Below are positions 1-8,447 of a DNA stretch of 64,000 bases, piece after piece. Each line of letters starts with the position of its first letter. Positions within the stretch are counted from its first letter, which is position 1. The notes under the pieces were generated by a model. It ran no database searches and was not told where the DNA came from. It saw only the letters and a program-made list of their open reading frames with translations. The position numbers and the translations under genes were made by a program. Source of the stretch: Pelagerythrobacter marensis (GTDB lineage Bacteria > Pseudomonadota > Alphaproteobacteria > Sphingomonadales > Sphingomonadaceae); contig NZ_CP011805.1 in NCBI RefSeq assembly GCF_001028625.1, forward strand, positions 2,341,001 through 2,405,000, given 5' to 3'.

Positions 1-939
1 TTCGCGGTCGTCGGCTATGACGGCATGACCGATTATTACGATGTGCGGATCAAGGAACGGCGCCATCAGATGCTGCTGCAGAATCAGCATTTCAGCGCCA
101 CTGTCGGCAGACTGGAGGATTTTGACGCCCTGCACACACTGGCCATGGCGGAACAGCCGGATATCATTGTCCATCTCGCCGCCCAGGCCGGTGTGCGTTA
201 CAGCCTCGAAAACCCGCGCGCCTATGTCGAGGCGAACATGGTCGGCACGTTCAACGTGATGGAATGTGCCCGTGAGCTCGGGGTAGAGCACCTGCTGATG
301 GCAAGCACCAGTTCCGTCTACGGCGCGAACGAGGACATGCCCTTCGACGAGCGAGAGAAGTGCGACACACCGCTGACGCTCTACGCCGCGACCAAGAAGG
401 CCAACGAGGCGATGGGCCACAGTTACGCCCACTTGTGGAACCTGCCGACCACGATGTTCCGCTTCTTCACCGTTTACGGGCCATGGGGGCGGCCCGACAT
501 GGCGCTGTTCAAGTTTACCCGCGGCATCCTCGAGGGCACGCCGATCGACATTTACAACAACGGCGAAATGTTCCGCGATTTCACTTACGTGGCCGATCTG
601 GTGCGCGGCATTCGGCTGCTGATCGACGCTGTGCCTGAGCGGCCCGAAAGCCCCGAAGATATCGCGCCGCACGACAGCCTGTCGCCGGCGGCACCGTTCC
701 GTGTGGTGAACATAGGCAACAGCGACAAGGTTCGCCTGATGGATTTCGTGGAAGCTATCGAAGCCGAATGCGGCCGCGAAGCGATTAAGAACTTCATGCC
801 AATGCAGACAGGCGACGTCCCCGCCACCTGGGCCGATGCCACGTTACTGCAAAGCCTGACCGGCTATCGCCCTCAGACCGACGTCAAGGAAGGCATCCGC
901 CGCTTCGTCGCCTGGTATCGTGAGTATTACGAGATCTAG
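1..939 (+). CDS. UDP-glucuronate 4-epimerase-like SDR protein, 5' end cut by window
   Basis: The reading frame is open from base 1, so the true start and the N-terminal Gly-rich NAD loop lie upstream. About 312 residues remain. Extended short-chain dehydrogenase hallmarks are visible: TSSVYG near base 307, the catalytic Tyr-Lys pair in YAATKK near base 382, and VYGPWGRPDMA near base 472, which is typical of UDP-glucuronate/UDP-galacturonate epimerases. Such enzymes make sugar nucleotides for capsule, LPS or exopolysaccharide in the cytoplasm. The exact substrate cannot be fixed from sequence; another nucleotide-sugar epimerase is the main alternative. It converges on the next gene, leaving only 21 bases between the stops. 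Confidence 0.85.
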   Translation, partial: FAVVGYDGMTDYYDVRIKERRHQMLLQNQHFSATVGRLEDFDALHTLAMAEQPDIIVHLAAQAGVRYSLENPRAYVEANMVGTFNVMECARELGVEHLLMASTSSVYGANEDMPFDEREKCDTPLTLYAATKKANEAMGHSYAHLWNLPTTMFRFFTVYGPWGRPDMALFKFTRGILEGTPIDIYNNGEMFRDFTYVADLVRGIRLLIDAVPERPESPEDIAPHDSLSPAAPFRVVNIGNSDKVRLMDFVEAIEAECGREAIKNFMPMQTGDVPATWADATLLQSLTGYRPQTDVKEGIRRFVAWYREYYEI

Positions 940-954
940 CCCTCGCCCGCGTAG

Positions 955-983
955 CCCCCCTCAACCTTCGGGTTCGGGGGTTT
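955..983 (+). terminator. Probable terminator of the epimerase gene
   Basis: A C-run (955-960) pairs with a G-run (976-980). Inside it AACC pairs with GGTT around a TTCG tetraloop (967-970), with a small internal loop between the two stems. TTTGTTG follows. It overlaps the last codons of the convergent secreted-protein gene. The T-tract is short, so termination strength is uncertain. Confidence 0.45.
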
Positions 984-1578
984 GTTGTGGGCCCGGTTCC
1001 ATCACTGGTTCTCCGGTTTGGCTGGGCCGGATCGCCGGGTTCTCCTCGTCGGGGAGGGGTGCGGTGCGTTCGCGTTCCAGACGTTCCATATATTCGCGTT
1101 CGATCTGCTCGACACGTTCCTGTTCGGCGGCCGCGGCGTCATCGATGGTGGAAAGCCGTTCGGCGCGCGCTGCGGCGATCAGTTCGCTGAAGCGAACATT
1201 GGGTGACGTGGCGCGTTCGCCGTAAGCCTGCTCGATAAGCTGCTGCGTGCACCCGGTGAAGCCGCCCGCCCCGGCCGTCGAACAGGACAGGGTGCCGAAA
1301 TCGCCGATCATTTCGAGCGATTCCACACGGCGGGTCCAGGCGACATTGGCCGGATCGTCGCTGAAACGCAGCGATTCGGGAATGCGGTAGCGCTCCGATT
1401 CGGGCAACCGGGCCACGACGCAAATCTCGTTCTCGGGGCAGTCGGGCGCCGCATCCTCGCCATAGACCACCGACATCCGGACATCGTCCGAAAGATCCTG
1501 CTCCTGCCCCTGCGCAAGTGCCGCCGCAGGCCCGAGGACGAACCCGGCAAGGAGCGTGGCGGCGAAGAGCGATTTCAT
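961..1578 (-). CDS. Secreted hypothetical protein with acidic C-terminal helix
   Basis: I do not recognise a named family. The 205-residue product starts with a clear signal peptide (MKSLFAATLLAGFVLG, then an Ala-rich cleavage region ending ALAQ), so it is exported. The mature part has Cys residues in DCPENEIC, LSCS and TGC, which may form disulfides in the periplasm. It ends with a Glu/Arg-rich probable helix and a Pro/Glu-rich tail. I chose the ATG at 1578 because GGGAAA lies just upstream; an in-frame ATG at 1590 adds four residues. It stands alone, upstream of nothing it clearly cooperates with. Confidence 0.7.
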   Translation of the reverse strand: MKSLFAATLLAGFVLGPAAALAQGQEQDLSDDVRMSVVYGEDAAPDCPENEICVVARLPESERYRIPESLRFSDDPANVAWTRRVESLEMIGDFGTLSCSTAGAGGFTGCTQQLIEQAYGERATSPNVRFSELIAAARAERLSTIDDAAAAEQERVEQIEREYMERLERERTAPLPDEENPAIRPSQTGEPVMEPGPQQTPEPEG

Positions 1579-1696
1579 GACATTTCCCATCGTTGATCGG
1601 CAACCAGTGCGCCGGCTTTTCGCGGTTTCGGCGTGAACTCTATATGAAGCGCGGCGGGGCCGAAAGCGGTTCGTGCGAGCCCGCGACTGCGCACAA

Positions 1697-2221
1697 TCAA
1701 ATACGTTCGGCGAGCTTGATCGCGACCCGGCAGCCGAGCCGGATCGCACCCGACAACAGGGGATAGGCCGGGGCATCTTCCGCCCCCGCCGCCAGTGCGG
1801 CGTCGCGATGCTGCCGCTCATCCTCGCGGAATTCCTCGATCATCGCGGACAGTTCCGGGTCGGCCTCTCCTTCGGCCAGCTGATCCAGTTGCTGCGAGTA
1901 GTGACGGTCGATCTCTTCCTCTACGGCAGCCGTGCAGGCCATCGCCGCTTCCGGCCCCAGCAGTGCGGTTCCCGCACCCAGGGCGTATCCGGCGACCGAC
2001 CAGAACGGCTGCAGCGCCGTCGGCCGCACCCCGCGTTGCGCCATCAGGGCATCGAACCGTTCCCGGTGCCCCTTCTCCTGTTCCGCCATTTCGGCAATCT
2101 CTGCCGCATGGGGGCCGCGATCGCCCATCACATCCAGCTGACCCTGATAGATCCGGGTCGCACCGAACTCGCCCGCCTGATCGACCCGGATCATCCGGGC
2201 AATGTCGCGCGCGCGCATCAT
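1697..2221 (-). CDS. coq7: Demethoxyubiquinone hydroxylase
   Basis: This 174-residue protein is the di-iron monooxygenase that hydroxylates demethoxyubiquinone late in ubiquinone synthesis at the inner membrane. The carboxylate ligand pattern is complete: E18 in DQAGE, E49-x-x-H52, a glutamate cluster at 101-103, and E135-x-x-H138. The start overlaps the dsbB stop in ATGA, so translation is probably coupled. A second ATG follows immediately at 2218. Pairing a quinone-biosynthesis gene with quinone-dependent DsbB makes functional sense, since DsbB passes electrons to ubiquinone. Confidence 0.93.
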   Translation of the reverse strand: MMRARDIARMIRVDQAGEFGATRIYQGQLDVMGDRGPHAAEIAEMAEQEKGHRERFDALMAQRGVRPTALQPFWSVAGYALGAGTALLGPEAAMACTAAVEEEIDRHYSQQLDQLAEGEADPELSAMIEEFREDERQHRDAALAAGAEDAPAYPLLSGAIRLGCRVAIKLAERI

Positions 2222-2715
2222 GCCTTTCGCGCCCGCGCCAGCAGCCAGAAGATCGCCAGCGCGCCCCCCACGGAGAAGAGGAAATTCCATCCAGCAAGCG
2301 ATATGCCGAAAAGATCCCAGGCCGCCTGATCGCAGCGCACCATCGGCGCGTTCATGATCGCAGCGAGCGGATCGGCCGCCCCCGTCTGTGCGGTTACGGC
2401 GCAGCCAGTGATGCCTTCCCACCAGCCATATTCGACGCCCGCGTGGAACGCCCCGATCGCACCGGAAACGAGCATGGCCAGAGCGGCGAGCGCGATCCAC
2501 GCCCGGCGCGGCGGGACCATCGTTGCCAGCAGCGCCAGCACGACGGCTGCGAAATGCGGCCAGCGCTGCCACCAGCACATCTCGCAGGGAAAGAGGCCGA
2601 AACCGTACTGCGAGACATAAGCCCCCGCGAGCAGCAGCGCGGGCACGGCGAGCGCGAGGCGCTGCGCCAAGCGAAGATGGGGTGACACGATCGTCTGGCG
2701 CGCCCCAGTCTGCAT
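2218..2715 (-). CDS. dsbB: Disulfide bond formation protein B family
   Basis: This is a four-helix inner-membrane oxidoreductase of 165 residues that reoxidises periplasmic thiol oxidants and passes electrons to quinone. Visible are hydrophobic segments at about 17-35, 54-68, 73-90 and 138-160. The first redox pair is C44-x-x-C47 (CEMCWW), followed by Arg-51 in QRWPH, and the second pair is C105 and C128. It is sandwiched between ctpA (stop and start share a base, TAATG) and coq7 (4-base overlap). No dsbA is in the window. Confidence 0.9.
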   Translation of the reverse strand: MQTGARQTIVSPHLRLAQRLALAVPALLLAGAYVSQYGFGLFPCEMCWWQRWPHFAAVVLALLATMVPPRRAWIALAALAMLVSGAIGAFHAGVEYGWWEGITGCAVTAQTGAADPLAAIMNAPMVRCDQAAWDLFGISLAGWNFLFSVGGALAIFWLLARARKA

Positions 2716-4052
2716 TACTTGCCCTGCGCCAGTGCGCTGGGCTTCGTGCGACGCAGGGTCTGCAGCGCATAGTGAAGCTGGTAATCCTCGATCCCCTGCT
2801 CCTCCAGCTCAGCTGCGGTCAGCGTGAAGCGCGGGTCCTCACGCCGGTCGCGCTCCATTTCCTCGTCCTTCAACGCGGCTTCGTTCACCAGATGGCCGCG
2901 CAAGTCCGATTCGCGCATAACGAAGCGGGCGCGCCGGGCAAGATCGGGGTCCGAGAGCTGGGGCACGGAAATATCGGGCTCGATCCCGCCTTCCTGCACC
3001 GAATGATCCGCCGGCGTGTAATAGCGGGCCGTGGTCAGCTTGAGCGCAGCGTCGCGGCCGAGCGGGAGAAGCGTTTGCACGCTACCCTTGCCGAAGCTGC
3101 GATCGCCCATGATCAGTGCCCGCCGGTGATCCTGCAGCGCGCCTGCGACGATCTCGCTCGCCGAGGCGGAGCCTGCGTTGATGAGCACGATCATCGGCAC
3201 GCCCTTGGCGATCTGTCCGCGATAGACCGATTCGGCATCGAAAACATAGGTTTCGCCCTGCGCGCGGCCGCGCTGCGAAACGATGCGGCCCTTTTCCAGG
3301 AAAAGGTCGGACAGGGCCACCGCCTCGTCCAGCGCGCCGCCGGGGTTGGAGCGCAAGTCGAGCACCAGGCCATTGAGCCGCCCGCCCGCTTCCTGGTTGA
3401 GCGTTTCCCAGGCCGAGAACACATCGGCGCCGACATCGCGCGAAAATTCGTTGACGAAGATGACCCCCACGTTGCCCTCGGCAAGTTCGTGGGTGACGGG
3501 TTCAAGCTCGATCACGCCGCGCGTCACGGTCACATCGAACGGCTCATCCCGGCCCGGCCGGAAGACGGTCAGGCGAATGGAGGTTCCGGCAGGGCCGCGC
3601 ATCCGGCTTACCGCCTCGTCCAACTCGCCGCCGTAGATCAGGTCGCCATCGAGATGGGTGATATAATCGCCGGCCTTCAGCCCCGCTTCCATCGCGGGGC
3701 TGCCGCGGAACGGAGAGATAATCTTGACCGCCCCGTCATCCATCTGGACCGAAAGCCCGAGACCGGAATAATTGCCGTCGATCATCGTTTCGAGCCGCTG
3801 GAGATCGGACCCGTCGAGATAGGCGGAATGCGGGTCGAGACTGCGCAACATGCCGTCGATCGCGCCGCGGATCAGCTTTTCATCGTCGACCGGTTCGACA
3901 TAACTCGCCTTGATCCGTTCGTACGTGGCGAACAGGCGCGCGAATTCGGGACCTGCGCGGCCATCGATCTGCGCGATACCCGCGGTCGTGGCCGGGATCA
4001 GCGCGACGGCGGTGACCAGTGCAGCCGACCGGGCGAGAGCGGCGAATTTCAT
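2715..4052 (-). CDS. ctpA: Carboxyl-terminal processing protease (S41)
   Basis: This is a periplasmic serine protease that trims C-termini of envelope proteins and often controls murein hydrolases. Numbered from the ATG at 4052 it has 445 residues: an N-terminal signal or anchor (1-28), a PDZ domain around 95-185, and the S41 core. The catalytic Ser is about 297 in GSASASE, with Lys about 322 in FGKGS; the 25-residue spacing matches the family. AAGGAGG sits 9 bases before the 4052 ATG and only 3 before the ATG at 4058, so I prefer 4052. The envC-like gene lies upstream on the same strand, fitting control of cell-wall turnover. Confidence 0.93.
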   Translation of the reverse strand: MKFAALARSAALVTAVALIPATTAGIAQIDGRAGPEFARLFATYERIKASYVEPVDDEKLIRGAIDGMLRSLDPHSAYLDGSDLQRLETMIDGNYSGLGLSVQMDDGAVKIISPFRGSPAMEAGLKAGDYITHLDGDLIYGGELDEAVSRMRGPAGTSIRLTVFRPGRDEPFDVTVTRGVIELEPVTHELAEGNVGVIFVNEFSRDVGADVFSAWETLNQEAGGRLNGLVLDLRSNPGGALDEAVALSDLFLEKGRIVSQRGRAQGETYVFDAESVYRGQIAKGVPMIVLINAGSASASEIVAGALQDHRRALIMGDRSFGKGSVQTLLPLGRDAALKLTTARYYTPADHSVQEGGIEPDISVPQLSDPDLARRARFVMRESDLRGHLVNEAALKDEEMERDRREDPRFTLTAAELEEQGIEDYQLHYALQTLRRTKPSALAQGK

Positions 4053-4139
4053 CGGCATGAGCCTCCTTGCAGGACCCGTCCTTATCGCGCGGGAAGGCTG
4101 AACGCCAGATGAGGATTTCATCGGGCGCCCGGCGCGCTG

Positions 4140-5366
4140 CTATCCAACGTACTCCAGTGGATTGACCGGCGCGCCATCGCGGCGCAGTTCCAGCGTCACC
4201 ACGGGGGTGACCGGTGCCGCCACGCCCAGGGGTGCGCCGGGCACCAGCCCCTCGCCCACGTCGACGTCGGTTCGGGCAAGGCCGGTCACCAGGCTTGTCC
4301 AGCCGCCGTCGTGCTCGATGATGACGATCCGGCCATATCCGCGGTAGGGACCGGCAAAGGCGACCCGCCCCCGGCCCGGTGCCACGACCTGCGCGCCTGG
4401 TCGTGGGGCCAGCGACAGCCCGGTACTCACGATCCCGCCTTCGGACACGGCGCCGAAACCCGAAACCGTCCGCCCCACCACGGGAAGCTGGAAATTCTCC
4501 GAAGGTGCGGTTGCTGTCGGCGTGGGTTCAGGAGGGCCGGTATCGAACGCGACTTCCGAGCTTTCCGGTCGCGGCGGGCGTATGATCGGACCGGGCAACG
4601 CGGCGAGTTCACGCCGCAGATCGTTCGCCGTATCCAGTTGCCCGACCAGCGTATCGAGATCGCGCGCCTCTTCCGCCAGCGCGAGCGCGCGTTCGGTCTC
4701 GCGCGCCGCGATTCCGCTAGCCCGGCGCGATTCCAGCCGCTGGCGGCTCTCGATCGCGGCCAGACGCCGACGGCGATCCTCCAGCGTGCCCTCGTTCTCG
4801 CGAAGACTGGCGAGGGCCTGGCGCGCCTCCGCCTCCAGCCGCCGTCCGCGAGCAATCTCCGCGCGCAACGCGGCCGTGCGTTCGCGCACTTCGGGTATCG
4901 TGGTGTCGAGCATGGCCCGCAGATAGACCGTTTCGCGCAGCGATCCGGGGCGCAATGCCGATAGTGCGATCGGGCGGCGCGCGAATTTCTGCAAGGCTGC
5001 GGTCAGGCGCAGCAGGGGCTCGCGCCGCTCGGCCAGGCGGACAGCCAGCCGGTTTCGCTCGTCATCTATCAGCGCGATGCGCGCTTCGGCAGCAGCAATA
5101 CCGGCTTCCGCCTCCTGTATTCGGGCAGCGAGCGCAGCCCCCTCGCGCGCGGTCTTTTCCGCAGCTTCCGTCGCAGCCCGCGCTTCTTCTTCCAGCCGCG
5201 CGCCGCGCACCTCCGCCTCGCGCGCTTCGCGCTGGGCGCGCTGGAGGGCGGTGCGCGCTTCTTCCGGCCCGGTCAGCGTTTCGGCCCGCTGCGCCAGTGC
5301 ATACCCGCCGAACAGCACGGCAAGCGTGCCGGCCAGGGCGAGGGTCGGTGCAGCAGGGCGCATCAT
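4140..5366 (-). CDS. EnvC-like murein hydrolase activator with degenerate LytM domain
   Basis: This 408-residue exported protein has an N-terminal hydrophobic segment, a long Glu/Arg/Ala-rich coiled coil (about 20-260), and a C-terminal M23/LytM fold. The LytM domain lacks the zinc ligands. The usual HxxxD is replaced in the GLSLAPRPG region, and the HLHFE-type motif is replaced by TLELRRDGAPVNP. That is the pattern of EnvC-type proteins, which activate amidases at the division site rather than cut peptidoglycan themselves. The double ATG at 5366 follows AGGATAGGG and begins five bases after the rlmH stop. Confidence 0.85.
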   Translation of the reverse strand: MMRPAAPTLALAGTLAVLFGGYALAQRAETLTGPEEARTALQRAQREAREAEVRGARLEEEARAATEAAEKTAREGAALAARIQEAEAGIAAAEARIALIDDERNRLAVRLAERREPLLRLTAALQKFARRPIALSALRPGSLRETVYLRAMLDTTIPEVRERTAALRAEIARGRRLEAEARQALASLRENEGTLEDRRRRLAAIESRQRLESRRASGIAARETERALALAEEARDLDTLVGQLDTANDLRRELAALPGPIIRPPRPESSEVAFDTGPPEPTPTATAPSENFQLPVVGRTVSGFGAVSEGGIVSTGLSLAPRPGAQVVAPGRGRVAFAGPYRGYGRIVIIEHDGGWTSLVTGLARTDVDVGEGLVPGAPLGVAAPVTPVVTLELRRDGAPVNPLEYVG

Positions 5367-5370
5367 CGCC

Positions 5371-5793
5371 CTATCCTGCCCGATGATACGGGTGACCGGC
5401 AAGGATCGCCGTCGCCCGATAGAGCTGTTCCATCAGCATGGCACGGGCAAGCAGGTGGGGCCAGGTGGCCTTGCCGAATGCCAGCAGCAGGTCCGCCTCA
5501 TCGCGTTCCTGCGCGGAATGGCCATCGGCTGCGCCGAGCACGAAGCGCGTTTCGCGCACGCCGTCGTCACGCCAGCGGCCCAGCAGCGCGGCGAATTCTT
5601 CCGACGAAAACTGCTTGCCGCGCTCGTCGAGCAGAACGGTGCGATCGGGCGTCTGGGGAGGCGGGACCCGACCGCCGGTTTCCGGCAGCTCGGTAATCGT
5701 GCACGGCCAGGTCAACCGTTTGCGATAGCGCGCGACCAGCTCCGCTTCCGGCGAGCGGCCGATCTTGCCGCGCGCGATCACGTGCAGCAGCAT
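5371..5793 (-). CDS. rlmH: 23S rRNA pseudouridine-1915 N3-methyltransferase
   Basis: This 140-residue SPOUT methyltransferase modifies helix 69 of 23S rRNA in assembled 70S ribosomes, using SAM. The family C-terminus is intact: a SAM-binding knot with FVLGAADGH and the tail LLARAMLMEQLYRA ending HPYHRAG. Length matches the family. It sits between rsfS and the envC-like gene, an order often seen in Alphaproteobacteria. The gap to rsfS is about 50 bases, so nadD-rsfS-rlmH-envC-ctpA could be one transcription unit. Confidence 0.95.
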   Translation of the reverse strand: MLLHVIARGKIGRSPEAELVARYRKRLTWPCTITELPETGGRVPPPQTPDRTVLLDERGKQFSSEEFAALLGRWRDDGVRETRFVLGAADGHSAQERDEADLLLAFGKATWPHLLARAMLMEQLYRATAILAGHPYHRAG

Positions 5794-5843
5794 TCAGCCC
5801 TCCCCGAAATAGACGCCGCAGCCGCGCTGCCAGCCTTTGTCGT

Positions 5844-6272
5844 TCAGGCAGTGCCCGCCGCAACCGGCGGCGCGTCGCCGAACGCCCACATCCGCTCAAG
5901 GTTGTAGAAACTGCGCACTTCCGGACGGAAAAGGTGGACCACCACGTCGCCGGCGTCGATCAGCACCCAGTCGGCCTGGGGGAGCCCTTCGAGCCGCACG
6001 GGGCCGTGACCGTTCTGCTTGATCCGCTCGGCAAGCTTCTGCGCGATCGAGGCCACCTGACGGGTCGACCGCCCGGAAGCGACGATCATATGATCGGCAA
6101 TGCTCGACTTGCCCGCCAGCGGGATCGAGACGAGATCGAGCGCCTGATCCTCCTCCAGCTGGTCGAGAACAAGTGCGTGAAGCGAGCCGGGCTCAGCCTC
6201 GATCGCGGCCGAACCGTGGGAATCCCGCGGGGACGAATCCTGATTGGACAGGGAAGATTGCGCCGGCGTCAT
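5844..6272 (-). CDS. rsfS: Ribosomal silencing factor
   Basis: This 142-residue RsfS/Iojap protein binds uL14 on the large subunit and blocks subunit joining during nutrient limitation. The domain spans about 30-130, with DHMIVASGRSTRQVASIA and the signature DWVLIDAGDVVVHLF. The start at 6272 gives a short disordered N-terminus rich in Ser, Gln and Asp. The frame is open upstream to 6443, but that would overlap nadD, so I reject the longer form. The nadD-rsfS pairing is widely conserved. Confidence 0.93.
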   Translation of the reverse strand: MTPAQSSLSNQDSSPRDSHGSAAIEAEPGSLHALVLDQLEEDQALDLVSIPLAGKSSIADHMIVASGRSTRQVASIAQKLAERIKQNGHGPVRLEGLPQADWVLIDAGDVVVHLFRPEVRSFYNLERMWAFGDAPPVAAGTA

Positions 6273-6333
6273 AGGCGGTCGTTGCGCTCCTGCTGGTTGC
6301 AAAGAAAGTGGTGGGCCGAGGCGGTCGAGCGCA

Positions 6334-7053
6334 TCATGGCGCCTGCACACGCTCCGGCACCGAAATAGGTCGTATTGGCCGAAATGTAAGCTGGTCGCGC
6401 GGCGGAACCTGCGAAAAGCGATCGGCCCAGTCGGGGTCGGCACGGCGGATGGCCGTGGCCGAACGGGGATCCGGATCGAAACGCAAAGTCACCAGGCTCG
6501 GCGCACTCCATTCGCCCCTTTTCCTGAATGTCGCCGCGCCGACACGATGCCGGCGCAGCCAGGCCATCGCGGGGCTGGCGAGGGCAGCACCATCATAGCC
6601 GGGCCGGGCGACGACCGCAATCGGCAAGGCGCGCGCTATATCGCGCCAATCCTTCCACTGATGGAATTGCGCGAGATTGTCCGATCCCATCAGCCAGACG
6701 AAACGATGGCGCGGATAGCGCGCAATCAGGGCGCGCAGGCTGTCGATCGTGTATCGCGTGCCCAGTTCACGCTCGATCGCGGTGACCCGGATTGGTGCGC
6801 CGCGCGCCTTGTGAATTGCCGACTTCACCCGTGCCCCAAGCGGCGCCATGCCGGCCCTGGGCTTGAGCGGATTGCCGGGGGAAACCATCCACCATATCTC
6901 GTCCAGCCCCAGGGCCTGGCGGGCAAACAGCGAAATTCGGCGATGGCCGCCGTGGGCAGGGTTGAAACTGCCGCCCAGCAGCCCGATCCGGCGCGCGAAA
7001 GTCAGAACCGGCCTCGTGCTGTCGTGAACATGCTCGTCGCCTAGCAGGCGCAA
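6334..7053 (-). CDS. nadD: Nicotinate-nucleotide adenylyltransferase
   Basis: The enzyme converts nicotinate mononucleotide and ATP to deamido-NAD in NAD synthesis. The nucleotidyltransferase signature GLLGGSFNPAHGGH starts near residue 24, then MVSPGNPLK, and LMGSDNLAQFHQW in mid-protein. Length is 239 residues from the ATG at 7053, which gives a roughly 20-residue N-terminal extension ahead of the fold; I see no better internal start. It is the first gene of the minus-strand run toward ctpA and is divergent from the M23 peptidase gene. Confidence 0.93.
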   Translation of the reverse strand: MRLLGDEHVHDSTRPVLTFARRIGLLGGSFNPAHGGHRRISLFARQALGLDEIWWMVSPGNPLKPRAGMAPLGARVKSAIHKARGAPIRVTAIERELGTRYTIDSLRALIARYPRHRFVWLMGSDNLAQFHQWKDWRDIARALPIAVVARPGYDGAALASPAMAWLRRHRVGAATFRKRGEWSAPSLVTLRFDPDPRSATAIRRADPDWADRFSQVPPRDQLTFRPIRPISVPERVQAP

Positions 7054-7127
7054 GGGCCGTTGTCAGTCAGCGATTGTCGGTTCGGATCGCGGCGAATTGC
7101 GAGACCGGGGCCAACGCAGTCTGGCGC

Positions 7128-7235
7128 GATTCGTTCCGGCGCGACAGTTAAATTTTGTAAGACGACAACGCTTCACCTTGCCAGCCCTTCGATTCGCCCC
7201 CTTTGCCAGGGACTCGATTCGACCCCTCGCGATTC
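7128..7235. promoter_or_regulatory. Cluster of five GANTC sites in a divergent promoter region
   Basis: GATTC at 7128, 7191, 7216 and 7231 plus GACTC at 7211 give five CcrM-type methylation sites in 108 bases, four of them within 45. The region separates nadD (minus) from the M23 peptidase/bactofilin pair (plus). GANTC clusters in promoters of Alphaproteobacteria are known targets of CcrM methylation and GcrA. Cell-cycle control here is inference. An AT-rich patch (TTAAATTTTGTAA, 7148-7160) lies in the same gap. Confidence 0.5.
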
Positions 7236-7289
7236 GCGTGTTAGCCGCCCTGCGCAAATAAAAGACCAGCCAAAGCGGGGTCGTTTCGA

Positions 7290-8447
7290 GTGTTCAGTTC
7301 TACCGTTGGCGATTGGATGGGACGCCTGCGGACCTGGTTTCCCGATCGCGAATTCTTCATGCGATCTCAGGGTCAGGTGCGTTTCATCAAGATCTCTTCG
7401 CGCGTGCAGATGACTGCGGCGGGCATCGCCACCGTTGCCCTGCTCGCCTGGGCCTTGAGCATGGCGATCATGGGGTGGACCCAGTATCGCGCACAGGCCG
7501 ATCGACTTTCCCTGCTCGAACGCGAGGCGAAGATCGCCACGTCGGAAGAGCGGTTCGATGCCTATGGCGACGACCTGAACGCCGTTGCCGAAGAGCTGGA
7601 GCAGCGCCAGACGGTGCTGGAAGAAATGGCCGAGATGCTGCCCGACGATATCAGCACGGCAGCGAAGGTCAGCGATTCGCGCGGCGAAGCGGCGGAAACG
7701 GTGGCGAAAGTCAGTGCCGTTTTTCCTCAGGCGCGGCCCCTTGCCGAAATCGAAGCGCGTCAGCTCGCGCTGGTCGAGAAAATGACGCGCTTTGCCGATC
7801 ATCGGGCGGAACGCGCCGCCGCGGCCATGCGCAAGCTGGGCCTCGACCCCACCGAAATGCTGCGTTCTGCGCCGCGCGAGGCAATGGGTGGTCCGCTGGA
7901 ACTGCTGGCCACCGGCCCCAACGGCAAGGCCGATCCGCGGTTCGAACGTCTCGGCCTCAGCCTCGCCCGGATGGCCGTGCTTGAGCAGGGGCTGGACGGC
8001 ATTCCCCAGTTTCAGCCCGCCAGCATCAAGTATATCTCCTCTGGCTTCGGCTATCGCCGCGATCCGTTCACGGGACGCAGCGCGATGCACAAGGGGCTGG
8101 ATTTCCGCGGCCCGATGGGCGCGCCGATCTATGCCGCCGCCGATGGCCGGGTGAGCTTCGTCGGGCGCAAGTCGGGTTATGGAAACGTTGTCGAAATCAG
8201 TCACGGCAACGGGCTGACGACTCGTTATGCCCATATGTCGAAGTTTTCTGCGCAGGTTGGGCAGGAAGTCGATGCCGGGTACGTGATCGGCGCAATCGGC
8301 AGCACCGGCCGGTCCACCGGGCCGCACCTGCATTTCGAAGTTCGCATCAATGGCCGCGCCGTCAATCCGCGCCCCTTCCTGGAGAATGCGCCCAATGTTC
8401 TCAAAGAAGTCAGAACCCTCTCCGACGGGAGCCATACCCATGGCTAG
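7290..8447 (+). CDS. Membrane-anchored M23 metallopeptidase
   Basis: This is a predicted inner-membrane murein endopeptidase with a periplasmic catalytic domain. From the GTG at 7290 it has 385 residues: a cytoplasmic N-terminus, one membrane helix (about 41-63), a coiled coil (about 68-115), and a C-terminal M23 domain. The zinc ligands are intact: H267 and D271 in HKGLDF, and H346-L-H348 in HLHFE. An ATG at 7317 (MGRLRTW) is an alternative start, and neither has a strong ribosome site. It overlaps the bactofilin start. Bactofilin and M23 peptidase pairs are known to shape curved or stalked cells. Confidence 0.9.
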   Translation: MFSSTVGDWMGRLRTWFPDREFFMRSQGQVRFIKISSRVQMTAAGIATVALLAWALSMAIMGWTQYRAQADRLSLLEREAKIATSEERFDAYGDDLNAVAEELEQRQTVLEEMAEMLPDDISTAAKVSDSRGEAAETVAKVSAVFPQARPLAEIEARQLALVEKMTRFADHRAERAAAAMRKLGLDPTEMLRSAPREAMGGPLELLATGPNGKADPRFERLGLSLARMAVLEQGLDGIPQFQPASIKYISSGFGYRRDPFTGRSAMHKGLDFRGPMGAPIYAAADGRVSFVGRKSGYGNVVEISHGNGLTTRYAHMSKFSAQVGQEVDAGYVIGAIGSTGRSTGPHLHFEVRINGRAVNPRPFLENAPNVLKEVRTLSDGSHTHG

